This document shows, in pieces, positions 35,218-42,911 of a stretch of DNA of 64,000 bases; positions within the stretch are counted from its first letter, which is position 1; each line of letters opens with the position of its first letter. Both the position numbers and the translations under genes were made by a program. The DNA lies in assembly GCF_000737195.2 (NCBI RefSeq), contig NZ_JALM01000021.1, positions 36,689 through 100,688 on the forward strand, written 5' to 3'. The DNA comes from Sciscionella sediminilitoris (GTDB lineage: Bacteria; Actinomycetota; Actinomycetes; Mycobacteriales; Pseudonocardiaceae). A model generated the notes under the pieces. That model saw only the letters and a list, made by a program, of their open reading frames with translations. It did no database searches and was not told the DNA's origin.

Positions 35218-35232
35218 GCCGGGAAAAACCGG

Positions 35233-35286
35233 ATGCGTCCGCGCCGCGGCGGACGTAGCCTGCAGGGCATGGACAACCTCCGCTGA
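35233..35286 (+). CDS. Short leader ORF upstream of the ABC-F gene
   Basis: ATG 35233 opens an 18-codon frame, MRPRRGGRSLQGMDNLR-stop; an internal ATG at 35269 would give MDNLR-stop. The last codons (AACCTCCGC) are complementary to the ribosome-binding site of the ABC-F gene. The TAGCCT at 35256-35261 could be a -10 element giving a leaderless MDNLR transcript; alternatively the longer form carries an Arg-Pro-Arg near its start, resembling the Arg-x-Arg motif at which macrolides arrest ribosomes. No strong Shine-Dalgarno precedes either ATG. Which form is made is unknown. Confidence 0.5.
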   Translation: MRPRRGGRSLQGMDNLR

Positions 35287-35324
35287 ACAACGCGCCGAAT
35301 CGCACGTTTTCGCGGAGGTTTGTC
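35272..35324 (+). promoter_or_regulatory. Translational attenuator: leader sequence sequesters the ABC-F ribosome-binding site
   Basis: AACCTCCGC (35275-35283), inside the leader ORF, pairs perfectly with GCGGAGGTT (35312-35320), the ABC-F Shine-Dalgarno; with one bulge the stem extends GAC/GTC to 35272-35324, right up to the ABC-F ATG. A ribosome stalled on the leader would free the site. This is the erm-type attenuation layout, seen here by complementarity only. Confidence 0.65.
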
Positions 35325-36866
35325 ATGTCTACGAATGCTGTCGTCTGTTCCCGGCTGGGGTTCGCCTGGCCGGACGGGACCCGGGTGCTGCACGAGCTCG
35401 ATGCCGCCTTCGGCTCCGGGCGCACCGGCCTGATCGGGGAGAACGGTTCCGGGAAGACCACCCTGCTGCGGTTGATCGCCGGTCAGTTGACGCCCGGTTC
35501 GGGCTCGGTGCGCGTGGCGGGCGATGTCGGTCAGCTGCCCCAGGAACCGCATCCCGCGGCCACCCTCGCCGAACTGCTCGGTATCGCCGGGAAACGCGCG
35601 GCGCTGCGGGCGGTCGAGCGCGGTGATGCCGGTGCGCTCGGGGAGCTCGGGGAGGACTGGGAGGTCGAGGAACGCGCCGCGGCGATGCTGCGCGAGTTCG
35701 GGGTGCCCGCCGAGCTGGACCGGACCGTGGCCACCCTCTCCGGTGGGGAGACGGTGCTCGCCGGGATCGCGGGCCTGCTGCTGCGCCGTCCCGCGATCAC
35801 CCTGCTCGACGAGCCCACCAACAACCTGGACCGGGAGGCACGGGAACGGCTCTATACCGCGGTCGCCGAGTGGCCGGGGGTGCTGCTGGTGGTCAGTCAT
35901 GACCGGGAACTGCTGGACCGGGTGGACCGGATCGCCGAACTGCGCGCGGGGCGGTTACGCACCTTCGCCGGGACGTTCACCGATTACCGAGCGGCCGTCG
36001 AGGCCGAGCAGGAGGCCGCGCGGCGCAGGGTGCGCGATGCCAGGGCCGAGGTGCGCCGGGAGAAACGCCAGCTCATCGAGGCTCGCACGAAGCTGGCCCG
36101 CAGGCAGCGGTATGCCCATGCGGATTTCGTGAACAAGCGCAGGCCGAAGGTGATCATGAAGCTGCGCGCCCAGGAGGCGCAGGTGTCCGCGGGCAAGCAC
36201 CGGATCATGCAGGAGGGCAAGCTCGCCGAGGCCGAATCCGAGCTGGATCGCGCCAAATCGGGGGTGCGCGAGCAGGAGCGCATCCGCGTCGACCTGCCCG
36301 AGACGCAGGTGCCCAGCGGGCAGGTCGTGCTCCGGCATGGCGGGCTGCTGGTACGCGGGCCCGAACGGATCGCGGTGCTCGGCCCGAACGGCTCCGGGAA
36401 GACCACGCTGCTGCGCGCGATCCTCGCTGCCGGTGTTCCGGTGCCTGCCGGGTACCTGGCGCAGCGGCTGGAGTTGCCCGAGGCGCAGGTGTCGAGTGGA
36501 CCGAGCGTGCTGGACACCCTGCGGCGGGCGGTCCCGGAGCTGAGCCCGCGGCAGGCGCGCGCCGGACTGGCCCGGTTCCACCTGCGCGGGGGCACGGTGG
36601 AACTGCCCGCGGCCGCGCTCTCCGGTGGGCAACGCTTCCGGTTGGCCATGGCCTGCCTGCTGCTCACCGAGCCCGCGCCCCGGTTGCTGCTGCTCGACGA
36701 GCCGACCAACAACCTGGACCTGGCCAGCGTGGAGCAGCTGACCGAGGCGCTGGCCGGGTTCCGCGGCGCGCTGCTCGTGGCCAGTCACGACGAGGCGTTC
36801 CTCGAGGACATCGGGGTGACCCGGCGGTGGTGCGTGCGCGCGGGCCGGGTCAGCGATTCGGGCTGA
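35325..36866 (+). CDS. ABC-F family ATPase, probable ribosome-protection factor
   Basis: A 513-residue soluble protein with two ABC domains and no membrane part. The first has GENGSGKTT, LSGGE and LLDEPTNNLD; the second has GPNGSGKTT, ALSGGQ and LLLDEPTNNLD. Between them (about residues 205-320) is a charged helical linker (EAEQEAARRRVRDARAEVRR), the part that enters the ribosome in antibiotic-resistance ABC-F proteins. All catalytic glutamates are present. The leader ORF and sequestered ribosome-binding site suggest drug-induced expression. Antibiotic class is not readable. Its 3' end overlaps the convergent gene by 17 bp. Confidence 0.9.
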   Translation: MSTNAVVCSRLGFAWPDGTRVLHELDAAFGSGRTGLIGENGSGKTTLLRLIAGQLTPGSGSVRVAGDVGQLPQEPHPAATLAELLGIAGKRAALRAVERGDAGALGELGEDWEVEERAAAMLREFGVPAELDRTVATLSGGETVLAGIAGLLLRRPAITLLDEPTNNLDREARERLYTAVAEWPGVLLVVSHDRELLDRVDRIAELRAGRLRTFAGTFTDYRAAVEAEQEAARRRVRDARAEVRREKRQLIEARTKLARRQRYAHADFVNKRRPKVIMKLRAQEAQVSAGKHRIMQEGKLAEAESELDRAKSGVREQERIRVDLPETQVPSGQVVLRHGGLLVRGPERIAVLGPNGSGKTTLLRAILAAGVPVPAGYLAQRLELPEAQVSSGPSVLDTLRRAVPELSPRQARAGLARFHLRGGTVELPAAALSGGQRFRLAMACLLLTEPAPRLLLLDEPTNNLDLASVEQLTEALAGFRGALLVASHDEAFLEDIGVTRRWCVRAGRVSDSG

Positions 36867-37392
36867 GCGCGCCGATCAGCTCGCGGAACCGTTCGAGCCG
36901 CCGCCTGCCCTGCACCAGCAGCGCCGGATTGCCGTCCTGCTGGTGCACCGGGCGGCTGCCGACGCCGAGCTCACGCAGCGCGGCCGCCAATGGTTCGTGG
37001 GTCTGCGGCGCCTCGGGGTCCAGGGTGAGCCGGTAGCCGCGCTCGGTCTCCGCGCCCGCGGCCAGCGCCCACAGCCGCAGCGCGGCCCCGTCCAGCCGGA
37101 ACTGGTCGGGGACGGACTTGTGCGCGCCCTCGCACCAGCTGGCCGCGAGGGTGGCCAGATCGGTGCGAAACGGGGTGCGCAAACGCTTGTCTCCGTCGTT
37201 CGCGCTGGTCACCCCGCGGGCCGCGAACTCGGCGCGCAGCGCGGAGAGCCGCCAGCGCTGATCCACCGGGACCGACAACCGGCCCGCCGTGCCCTTGCCG
37301 AACAGCTCCGCGGTGCCCGCCCCGCACAGCACCCCGGCCAGATCGGCGGGGCGCGGTGGGTTGGCCTCCGCGGAGAACAACGACATCTGCAC
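36850..37392 (-). CDS. Conserved hypothetical protein of actinomycetes
   Basis: A 180-residue protein (GTG 37392, or ATG 37386) with no signal peptide or membrane segment. It has a conserved-looking N-terminus MSLFSAEANPPRPADLAG and internal VDQRWRLSALRAEFAARGV, FRTDLATLAASWCEGAHKS and a basic end. I do not recognise an enzyme motif. The size and basic character would allow nucleic-acid contact. It is convergent with the ABC-F gene, overlapping it by 17 bp, and monocistronic. Confidence 0.65.
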   Translation of the reverse strand: MQMSLFSAEANPPRPADLAGVLCGAGTAELFGKGTAGRLSVPVDQRWRLSALRAEFAARGVTSANDGDKRLRTPFRTDLATLAASWCEGAHKSVPDQFRLDGAALRLWALAAGAETERGYRLTLDPEAPQTHEPLAAALRELGVGSRPVHQQDGNPALLVQGRRRLERFRELIGALSPNR

Positions 37393-37487
37393 GCGGGCAG
37401 CTTAGAACATACGTTCGATCAGTCAAGCTTTCGGAGCGGCGTTCCCTGCTCGCCCGGCCCAGCGCGGTCTCGCCGCCGGACGGGCGT

Positions 37488-37970
37488 TCACGACACCGCG
37501 AGCAGCCCGGGAAGTGGTGTGATGCGGGGGAACTGTTCGGCGGGAAGGTAGCCGTCGAGTTCGGCGAGCAGGGCATCGGCACCGTTGGCGCGACGGATCC
37601 GGTTCGGCGGTCTGCCGTGTTCCCGCCGTACGGCGCGGCTTGCGCTGCGCACGAAGGCGGCGACCTCCGTGGGGCCGGGCGCGATCGTGTCGCTGTCGAG
37701 CTGCGCGATCGGGGTGAGCGTGCGGCCATCGGCGGATTCGGCCGCCAGGGCCCATCCGCGTTCTTCGTCCCAGAGCAGTGCGGCGAATCCGGAGGACTGG
37801 GCGCCGAGGTGGATGTCCAGTGCCAGATACGCCGAGACGGGTGCGTGTTCCTCGATGGTGGCCGATTCCAGCCCGATGCCGAATTCGGCGGCGACGTCCG
37901 CGAGGTACTGGCGTAATGCCCGATGAGCGGGGTGACGGTGATTCAGCGGAGGATGGATCGAGAGGTTCAC
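37488..37970 (-). CDS. DUF6292-like protein
   Basis: A 160-residue protein beginning NLSIHPPLNHRHPAHRALRQ with YLADVAAEFGIGLES, VSAYLALD, LWDEERGWALAAES and PGPTEVAAFVRSA, the pattern of a Pseudonocardiaceae family of unknown function (DUF6292 from memory). GTG 37970 is the most likely start; the longer open frame upstream is the shadow of the divergent regulator gene. No catalytic motif is seen. About 150 bp separate it from the divergent gene at 38121, with a perfect 12-bp palindrome between. Confidence 0.65.
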   Translation of the reverse strand: MNLSIHPPLNHRHPAHRALRQYLADVAAEFGIGLESATIEEHAPVSAYLALDIHLGAQSSGFAALLWDEERGWALAAESADGRTLTPIAQLDSDTIAPGPTEVAAFVRSASRAVRREHGRPPNRIRRANGADALLAELDGYLPAEQFPRITPLPGLLAVS

Positions 37971-38077
37971 TTTCCGAACAACCCTTTCCGGTTCGCGTGC
38001 TGTTATCCGATGATCACGGCTCTCTGGTCGGGCGGTGGGCCCTCGCCTGTGCTTGCGTCTCCATCTGTAGCATGTCA

Positions 38078-38089
38078 TCGTCATGACGA
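38078..38089. promoter_or_regulatory. 12-bp palindrome TCGTCATGACGA, candidate operator
   Basis: A perfect palindrome 32 bp upstream of ATG 38121, followed at 38098-38106 by TCGTCGTCA, a partial repeat of the same sequence. It lies between divergent genes, the right one encoding a putative HTH regulator, so autoregulation is plausible. Confidence 0.45.
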
Positions 38090-38120
38090 CAAGTAGATCG
38101 TCGTCAGGAGGATGACGAGT

Positions 38121-38738
38121 ATGGATGACGATCCGGCGGAGCTGGCGAGCTCGATCGCGGAAACGCTTGCGGCCGCCGAAAGTGGCGGGGCGTCCACTCC
38201 GCGGCTGTTCGAAGCGCTGATCCGGCTGCGCGCTTTGCGGGAACACCTCGGCCGCTGGGAGCCGGAACTGATCAGGGCCGCCCGGGATCGCGGGGCCAGC
38301 TGGGTCGAGCTCGCCCCCGCCCTCGGTGTGGCCAGCAGGCAGGCCGCCGAACGACGCTACCTTCGTGTCCAGCCCACGGGCACCGGTGAAACCAATCGCG
38401 AGGCACGTGTCACGGAACGACGCGAGAAACGCGCGGGAGATCGAGCCGTGCACGCCTGGGCCCGGGACAACGCCGGCCTGCTGCGCTCGATCGCCGGTCA
38501 GGTCAACGCGCTCGACGGACTCGGTGAGCAGGGGCGCGCCCGCGCCGATCTGCTCGGAGCGGCCCTGGGCAGCGACGATCCCGCCGATCTCCTCACCCCG
38601 TTGGCCGAAACGCGGCCCTATCTGACCGAGCACACCGAGCTGGCGCGTGAAATCGAAGACCTCACCAACCACGCCGGTCAGCTCCGCCGGGACACCGTCA
38701 ACGGCCGCAGGCAACGCAACCAGCCCGGTTCGCCGTGA
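38121..38738 (+). CDS. Putative HTH regulator (HSP18-regulator-like)
   Basis: A 205-residue charged protein. ATG 38121 is chosen since AGGAGG lies nine bases upstream; an ATG at 38112 overlaps that sequence. Residues about 30-85 hold a helix-turn-helix with WEPELIRAARDRGASWVELA then PALGVASRQAAERRYL, resembling proteins annotated as HSP18 transcriptional regulators in this group of bacteria. The rest is helical (RSIAGQVNALDGLGEQGRAR) and probably oligomerises. No ligand site is visible. It is divergent from the DUF6292-like gene. Confidence 0.65.
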   Translation: MDDDPAELASSIAETLAAAESGGASTPRLFEALIRLRALREHLGRWEPELIRAARDRGASWVELAPALGVASRQAAERRYLRVQPTGTGETNREARVTERREKRAGDRAVHAWARDNAGLLRSIAGQVNALDGLGEQGRARADLLGAALGSDDPADLLTPLAETRPYLTEHTELAREIEDLTNHAGQLRRDTVNGRRQRNQPGSP

Positions 38739-38823
38739 GGGCCCGGCCCCGCAGACGCGCCGATGCGCCGCCCGTGCGAGGACCGTTCCGGGGCGGCATG
38801 GTTCACCCCGGAACCGGCACGGC

Positions 38824-39513
38824 TCAGTCCGGGGACGGCAGGTGGGCCAGGGTGAAGTCGCGGACCGCCTCGATGTGCGCCACGGTCAGTTCCTGTGCCG
38901 AGATCGCGTCGCGGTTGTCGATGGCCGTGGCGATGTGTTCGCACTCGTCGGCGATCCGGGTGAGCATGCGCGGATCGTTCTGCAGCGCCCGCCAGGTGAT
39001 GCCGCGCGGCACCTTGCGGTAGAGGGCATCGGAGATCCCCTGTAGCTGACTGTTGCCCGCCGCCTCGAAGATCGTGCGGTGGAAGCTCCCGTAGGAGTGC
39101 TGCCACTGCGCGGCCGCGGCCTCGGGATCCTCGCCGTCCCGGATCATCCGCACGACCTCGCGGAGCTCGGTGACCGAGTCCCGCAGTTGCCGCAACTGCG
39201 CCTCGGTGATCCGTTCCGCGGCGAGCGCGACGGCGCGCCCTTCCAGCAGCTCGCGCACCTCGACCACTTCCATGATCTCCCGATAAGAGGGGAAACGGAC
39301 CCGGAATCCGCGATTGGGCACCCGCTCCAGGACGCCGATCGCCTCGAGCCGGTTCAGCGCGAGGCTCACCGGGGTCCGGCTCACGTTGTGTTCCGCGGCC
39401 ACCTTCGCCTGGCGGATCCAGCCGCCGAGCGGGATCTCCCCGTTGGCGATCCGGTCGCCGAGCGAGACCGTCAGCTCTTCGACGACCTGCGGGGTGTGGC
39501 CGCTTTCCGCCAT
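38824..39513 (-). CDS. GntR family regulator, FCD (FadR) subfamily
   Basis: A 229-residue regulator: a GntR winged HTH at residues 12-75 (GGWIRQAKVAAEHNVSRTPV, LNRLEAIGVLERVPNRGFRV) and a helical FCD ligand domain with REIMEVVEVRELLEGRAVAL and metal-type histidines in FHRTIFEA and AHIEAVRDF. ATG 39513 is preferred for its GGGAGG; the frame is open further upstream but lacks such a signal. It is divergent from the FAD-monooxygenase with a palindrome between, so it most likely represses that gene until an acidic ligand binds. Confidence 0.88.
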   Translation of the reverse strand: MAESGHTPQVVEELTVSLGDRIANGEIPLGGWIRQAKVAAEHNVSRTPVSLALNRLEAIGVLERVPNRGFRVRFPSYREIMEVVEVRELLEGRAVALAAERITEAQLRQLRDSVTELREVVRMIRDGEDPEAAAAQWQHSYGSFHRTIFEAAGNSQLQGISDALYRKVPRGITWRALQNDPRMLTRIADECEHIATAIDNRDAISAQELTVAHIEAVRDFTLAHLPSPD

Positions 39514-39605
39514 TGCCGCCTCCCATTCGCCGTTCGTTCGGTGCCGGACGGAGATCACATCATCGATAGTCGAACACGGGCAAGATTTCATGCACACTGA
39601 AGTTG

Positions 39606-39617
39606 ATTGCATGCAAT
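39606..39617. promoter_or_regulatory. 12-bp palindrome ATTGCATGCAAT, candidate GntR/FCD operator
   Basis: A perfect palindrome 21 bp upstream of the FAD-monooxygenase ATG and in the divergent region with the GntR gene. FadR-subfamily regulators bind short AT-flanked palindromes of this form. Confidence 0.55.
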
Positions 39618-39638
39618 TTCTCGAGAGGAGTGATCGCC

Positions 39639-40754
39639 ATGGGCATCCTGATCAGCGGGGCCAGCATCGCGGGCCTGAGCGCGGCGCAGCGGTTCGCCGC
39701 GCACGGCGCCGAGGTCACCGTCGTGGAGCGGGCGCCGGAATTGCGCAGGCACGGGGCGCCGATCGACGTGCGTGGCGACGCCCTGGAGGTGGCGGCCAGG
39801 ATGGGCATCCGGGACGCGCTGGTCGCGCACGAGACCGGTGCGGCACAGCGGACGGCGTTCACTCATCTCGTGAACGCGGAAGGGGCCAGGGTCGGCACGC
39901 TGCCCACCGAGCTCCCGCAGCTGAGCTCGGACGATCTGGAGCTGTTCCGCGAGGACCTCATCGACATCCTGTACGGATCGATCGATCCCGAGGTCACCTT
40001 CGTGTTCGAGGATTCGATCCAGGAGCTGACCGATACCGGTGCGGCCGTGGAAGTTCGGTTCGCCAGCGGTCGCACGGGCAGCTACGAGTTGCTGATCGGG
40101 GCGGACGGGATCCACTCCAACACCCGGCGACTGGTGTTCGGGCCGGAGGACCGGTACCGGCGCCATCTCGGCGTGTACTACGGGATCCTCTCCCTCCCGG
40201 ACGAACTCGGCGCCGATGGTGAGTCCTATGTGTACAGTGAGCCCGGCCGTTCGGCCCTCGTCAGTGACTACCCGAGCTGGACGGGCGGCGGTTTCACCTT
40301 CCTGTCCCCGGAAATCCCGCACGACTACCACGATGTGGAGCAGCAGCGGCGGATCGTGCTGGACGCCTACGCCGAGGTGCGTGGCTGGAAGGTTCCCGAA
40401 ATGCTCGAGGTGCTGAAGAAGTCCGAGGACTTCTACTTCGACTCGGCCAGCCAGATCCACCTGGACGGCTGGTCCCGTGGACGCGTGGTGCTGCTCGGCG
40501 ACTCGGCCTTCGCCCCGTCGTTCTTCTCCGGCCAGGGAACCCCGCTTGCCATGATCGGCGCGGACATCCTGGCCGCCGAATGGGCGAGCTGCGCCGGTGA
40601 GCTGGAGAAGGCGTTCGGCCGCTACGAGGAAGTGATGCGCCCGCTGGTGGCCGTCGCTCAGGACGGGGTCCCCGAGGCGCGCGACCGGGTCGTCCCAGCG
40701 AGCTGGGAAGCGATCGAGGAGCGCAACCGGCAGTGGCCGCCCAAGCTCGGCTGA
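39639..40754 (+). CDS. FAD-dependent monooxygenase (class A flavoprotein)
   Basis: A 371-residue flavin hydroxylase. The FAD-binding Rossmann motif is ILISGASIAGL, the second FAD/NADPH motif IGADGIHSNTRR, and the ribityl-binding GD motif VLLGDSAFAPSF. These are diagnostic for PHBH-fold monooxygenases. ATG 39639 follows GAGAGGAG. The C-terminus is short, lacking a thioredoxin-like extension. Regulated by the divergent GntR protein, it probably hydroxylates an aromatic or polyketide-like substrate, for degradation or detoxification. Confidence 0.87.
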   Translation: MGILISGASIAGLSAAQRFAAHGAEVTVVERAPELRRHGAPIDVRGDALEVAARMGIRDALVAHETGAAQRTAFTHLVNAEGARVGTLPTELPQLSSDDLELFREDLIDILYGSIDPEVTFVFEDSIQELTDTGAAVEVRFASGRTGSYELLIGADGIHSNTRRLVFGPEDRYRRHLGVYYGILSLPDELGADGESYVYSEPGRSALVSDYPSWTGGGFTFLSPEIPHDYHDVEQQRRIVLDAYAEVRGWKVPEMLEVLKKSEDFYFDSASQIHLDGWSRGRVVLLGDSAFAPSFFSGQGTPLAMIGADILAAEWASCAGELEKAFGRYEEVMRPLVAVAQDGVPEARDRVVPASWEAIEERNRQWPPKLG

Positions 40755-40757
40755 GCT

Positions 40758-41591
40758 TCAGCGGTGCGGCACCGTAACGGGTGCCGGGCGCAGCCGCATC
40801 CGCAGTCCGTCCGGACGCGGAGCCCGGGTCAGGCGCGGGCGCGGCGGGATCGCGGACATCGGCTTCGGGGACCAGCGCGCGAGCACCGAGGCCAGCACGA
40901 GCGTGGTCTCGGGTGTGTCCCGGTGGCGCGGTGTGCTGTCCGGATCGAGATTCATCCGGTGCTGCAGCAGCGCGGGGCTGTAGAGCAGCCGGGTGTGCGC
41001 GGGGACCGGGTAGCCGCCGAGCCGGGTGCCGGTCTCCGCGATCCGGGACACGAACCAGCCGGGCGACCACAGCCGCAGCGTCTTCCCGGCCGTCCTTCCG
41101 GTGTGCTCCAGGTACGGCAGATCGGTATCGCGTGCCACGCGCCCGGCGAGCACCGCGTTGAGCTCCGCGCGGATCCGGGCGCGGGCCTCGTGATCGCGGG
41201 TCAGCAGGTACAGCGCCGAGGTCACCGCGGCGGCGATCGTCTCCGAGGTGGCCATCCGCCGCATTTCCGGGAACACGTCGATGATCTGCCCGGCGGACCA
41301 GGAATCCAGCACCTCCTCGATCCGTGCGCTGCGCCGGCGCGCGGCCTCGGGAAAGCGCAGTACCCCCGGATCCGGCGCACTCCCGCGGAACGCCGGGTCG
41401 TCCAGCATCCGGGTGGCCAGCCCCGGATCGCACACCAGGACCGCGTGCACCGGCCCGAGCCGCACTCGCACCAGATCGCCCTGTTCGGGAAGGGCGCGCA
41501 GAAACGTCCACGGGTCGCGCAGCAGCGGCATCAGGTGACCGAGGACCGGAACCGCTCCGTCCGCGGTGGGAATGGTCGACTGCCCGGGCAC
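40758..41591 (-). CDS. Internally deleted, probably inactive cytochrome P450
   Basis: An uninterrupted 277-residue frame with recognisable P450 pieces: the N-terminal VPVLGHLMPLLRDPWTFLRA, a membrane-proximal VLVCDPGLATRMLDDPAFRG, part of helix I/J (ALYLLTRDHEARARIRAEL), the K-helix region (RTAGKTLRLWSPGWFVSR) and the last helix (ETTLVLASVLARWSPKP). The heme-binding F-x-x-G-x-R-x-C segment is absent, and the ExxR glutamate is replaced by Lys. About 130-150 residues are missing compared with the 400-450 usual. The frame survives because the deletions are in frame. Heme binding is not expected. Confidence 0.75.
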   Translation of the reverse strand: MPGQSTIPTADGAVPVLGHLMPLLRDPWTFLRALPEQGDLVRVRLGPVHAVLVCDPGLATRMLDDPAFRGSAPDPGVLRFPEAARRRSARIEEVLDSWSAGQIIDVFPEMRRMATSETIAAAVTSALYLLTRDHEARARIRAELNAVLAGRVARDTDLPYLEHTGRTAGKTLRLWSPGWFVSRIAETGTRLGGYPVPAHTRLLYSPALLQHRMNLDPDSTPRHRDTPETTLVLASVLARWSPKPMSAIPPRPRLTRAPRPDGLRMRLRPAPVTVPHR

Positions 41592-41688
41592 GGCGGCGCC
41601 TCCTTCGCAGGATCGCCTCGACCGTGCCCGCGCGGACGCCGCCGGGGCAACCGCGCGTTCTGCTCCACGGAACAGTTACCCGGGTGCC

Positions 41689-41694
41689 TATATT
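41689..41694 (+). promoter_or_regulatory. Candidate -10 element (TATATT) of a near-leaderless promoter
   Basis: TATATT ends eight bases before ATG 41703 and there is no Shine-Dalgarno between, so transcription probably begins at or next to the start codon. Confidence 0.45.
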
Positions 41695-41702
41695 GGACGG
41701 CG

Positions 41703-42125
41703 ATGACGGAGGAAATGTATTCGGTCGAGCAGGTCGCGGAACGCCTCGGCCTGCATGTGCGTACCGTGCGCGCCTACATCCGCTCGGGCAAACTCGCGGC
41801 GGTGCGCATCGGCAAGCAGTACCGGATCGCGCGCGCCGACCTCGAGGCGCTGACCGGCCGGACCGGTGCGCGGCCGGATTCCTCGGTCGAGGTGTCCAGC
41901 ATCGTGCAGCTCGAAGGCGTGGACGCCGATGCCGCGGACCGGATCGGCACCCTCGTGCTCACCGCGGTGAACACCGGGCGCGGGCAGGGCGATCCGCTGC
42001 AGGTGCAGACGGTGCACGATCCCGGACGTGACCGGCTGAAGATCGTGTTGTTCGGTGCTCCGGCGACGACCGCCGAAGTGCTTCGGCTGATCGACGAGGT
42101 GCTCCCCGGAATACTCGGGGACTGA
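41703..42125 (+). CDS. Excisionase/MerR-type HTH DNA-binding protein
   Basis: A 140-residue protein. Residues 1-50 are a helix-turn-helix of the excisionase class (YSVEQVAERLGLHVRTVRAY, KLAAVRIGKQYRIARADLEAL). Residues 60-140 form a separate domain rich in alternating hydrophobic residues (GTLVLTAVNTGRG, RLKIVLFGAPATTAEVLRLI), with no known ligand motif. It appears as a single gene, so a regulator is likelier than a phage excisionase. Promoter spacing suggests a leaderless mRNA. Confidence 0.8.
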   Translation: MTEEMYSVEQVAERLGLHVRTVRAYIRSGKLAAVRIGKQYRIARADLEALTGRTGARPDSSVEVSSIVQLEGVDADAADRIGTLVLTAVNTGRGQGDPLQVQTVHDPGRDRLKIVLFGAPATTAEVLRLIDEVLPGILGD

Positions 42126-42180
42126 CCGGTATTCCGGGGAGCGGTGCCGCGGGTTTCCGTGATCTCGGGCGGGTTCGGGC

Positions 42181-42729
42181 TCAGAAGCCGACGACGACGA
42201 TCTTACGATCCCGGGCGCCGTTCGTGATCCCGTTCGCGAAGTTGGCGTCCGCCTGGGCGAGCTCCTGCTGATTCGGGTAACTGTTGGTGCAGCTCGGCCC
42301 GGGGCCGCCGCCGGACATCAGTTCCGAACACGGACCCTGGTAGTCGTCCGGAAGGCCGAGATCGTGCCCGGTCTCGTGCGCGGTGATACGCGTCTGGTCG
42401 AACTGCTGGGCCTGCCGGTTGTCGATGTAGATATCACCGTTGCCGTGCCCGTTCCCGGTGTAGTAGGAGCCCTGCTGAAAATTTCCTTCGTGGTAGTTCA
42501 GCATCGCGCCGCCCGAGGACTCGGAGAAACGCACATTGTGCAGCGCGCCCCAGTGCGAGACACCTTCGCGGATCACCGAAGCATAAGTCGGTGCGGCGGA
42601 AACGTTGTAAGTGATGGTGACTTCCTTGACCGAGGGGGAGGCCGCGGAAGCCATCGGCGCACCGATGGATACCGGAATCGCGATTGCTGCGACCGTGGCG
42701 GCGGTGAACGCGGTTCTGCGGAAGCGCAT
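42181..42729 (-). CDS. Secreted snapalysin-like zinc metalloprotease (M7)
   Basis: A 182-residue exported protease. The signal peptide (RRTAFTAATVAAIAIPVSIG then ASA) is followed by a compact catalytic domain. The zinc motif is HETGHDLGLPDD, the HExxHxxGxxD form of snapalysins, and SELMSGGGPGPSCTN supplies the Met-turn. Two cysteines (GPCSEL, PSCTN) probably form the usual disulfide. ATG 42729 has TGGAG upstream. It would degrade proteins outside the cell. No dedicated activator gene is adjacent. Confidence 0.9.
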   Translation of the reverse strand: MRFRRTAFTAATVAAIAIPVSIGAPMASAASPSVKEVTITYNVSAAPTYASVIREGVSHWGALHNVRFSESSGGAMLNYHEGNFQQGSYYTGNGHGNGDIYIDNRQAQQFDQTRITAHETGHDLGLPDDYQGPCSELMSGGGPGPSCTNSYPNQQELAQADANFANGITNGARDRKIVVVGF

Positions 42730-42911
42730 GATAGTCACTCCAGAATGGTCCGGTAAATCAGTCTGCGTGACGATCGAGAATATTGACACGAAGCGTGACC
42801 ATCAACTTACTTTCGTCGGGTGAATCGCATTAACAATTGCCGGAGAATCGCTCCCACGCCGATTGACGCGCCATTTCCAGTGCCCCGCCGATCGGCCGGT
42901 GCCGTGGGCGC

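Noticed and set aside
41703..42125. Excisionase-type protein considered as part of an integrative element
   Set aside because: No integrase, relaxase or flanking repeats are nearby, and the protein has an additional domain; a chromosomal regulator is more likely.
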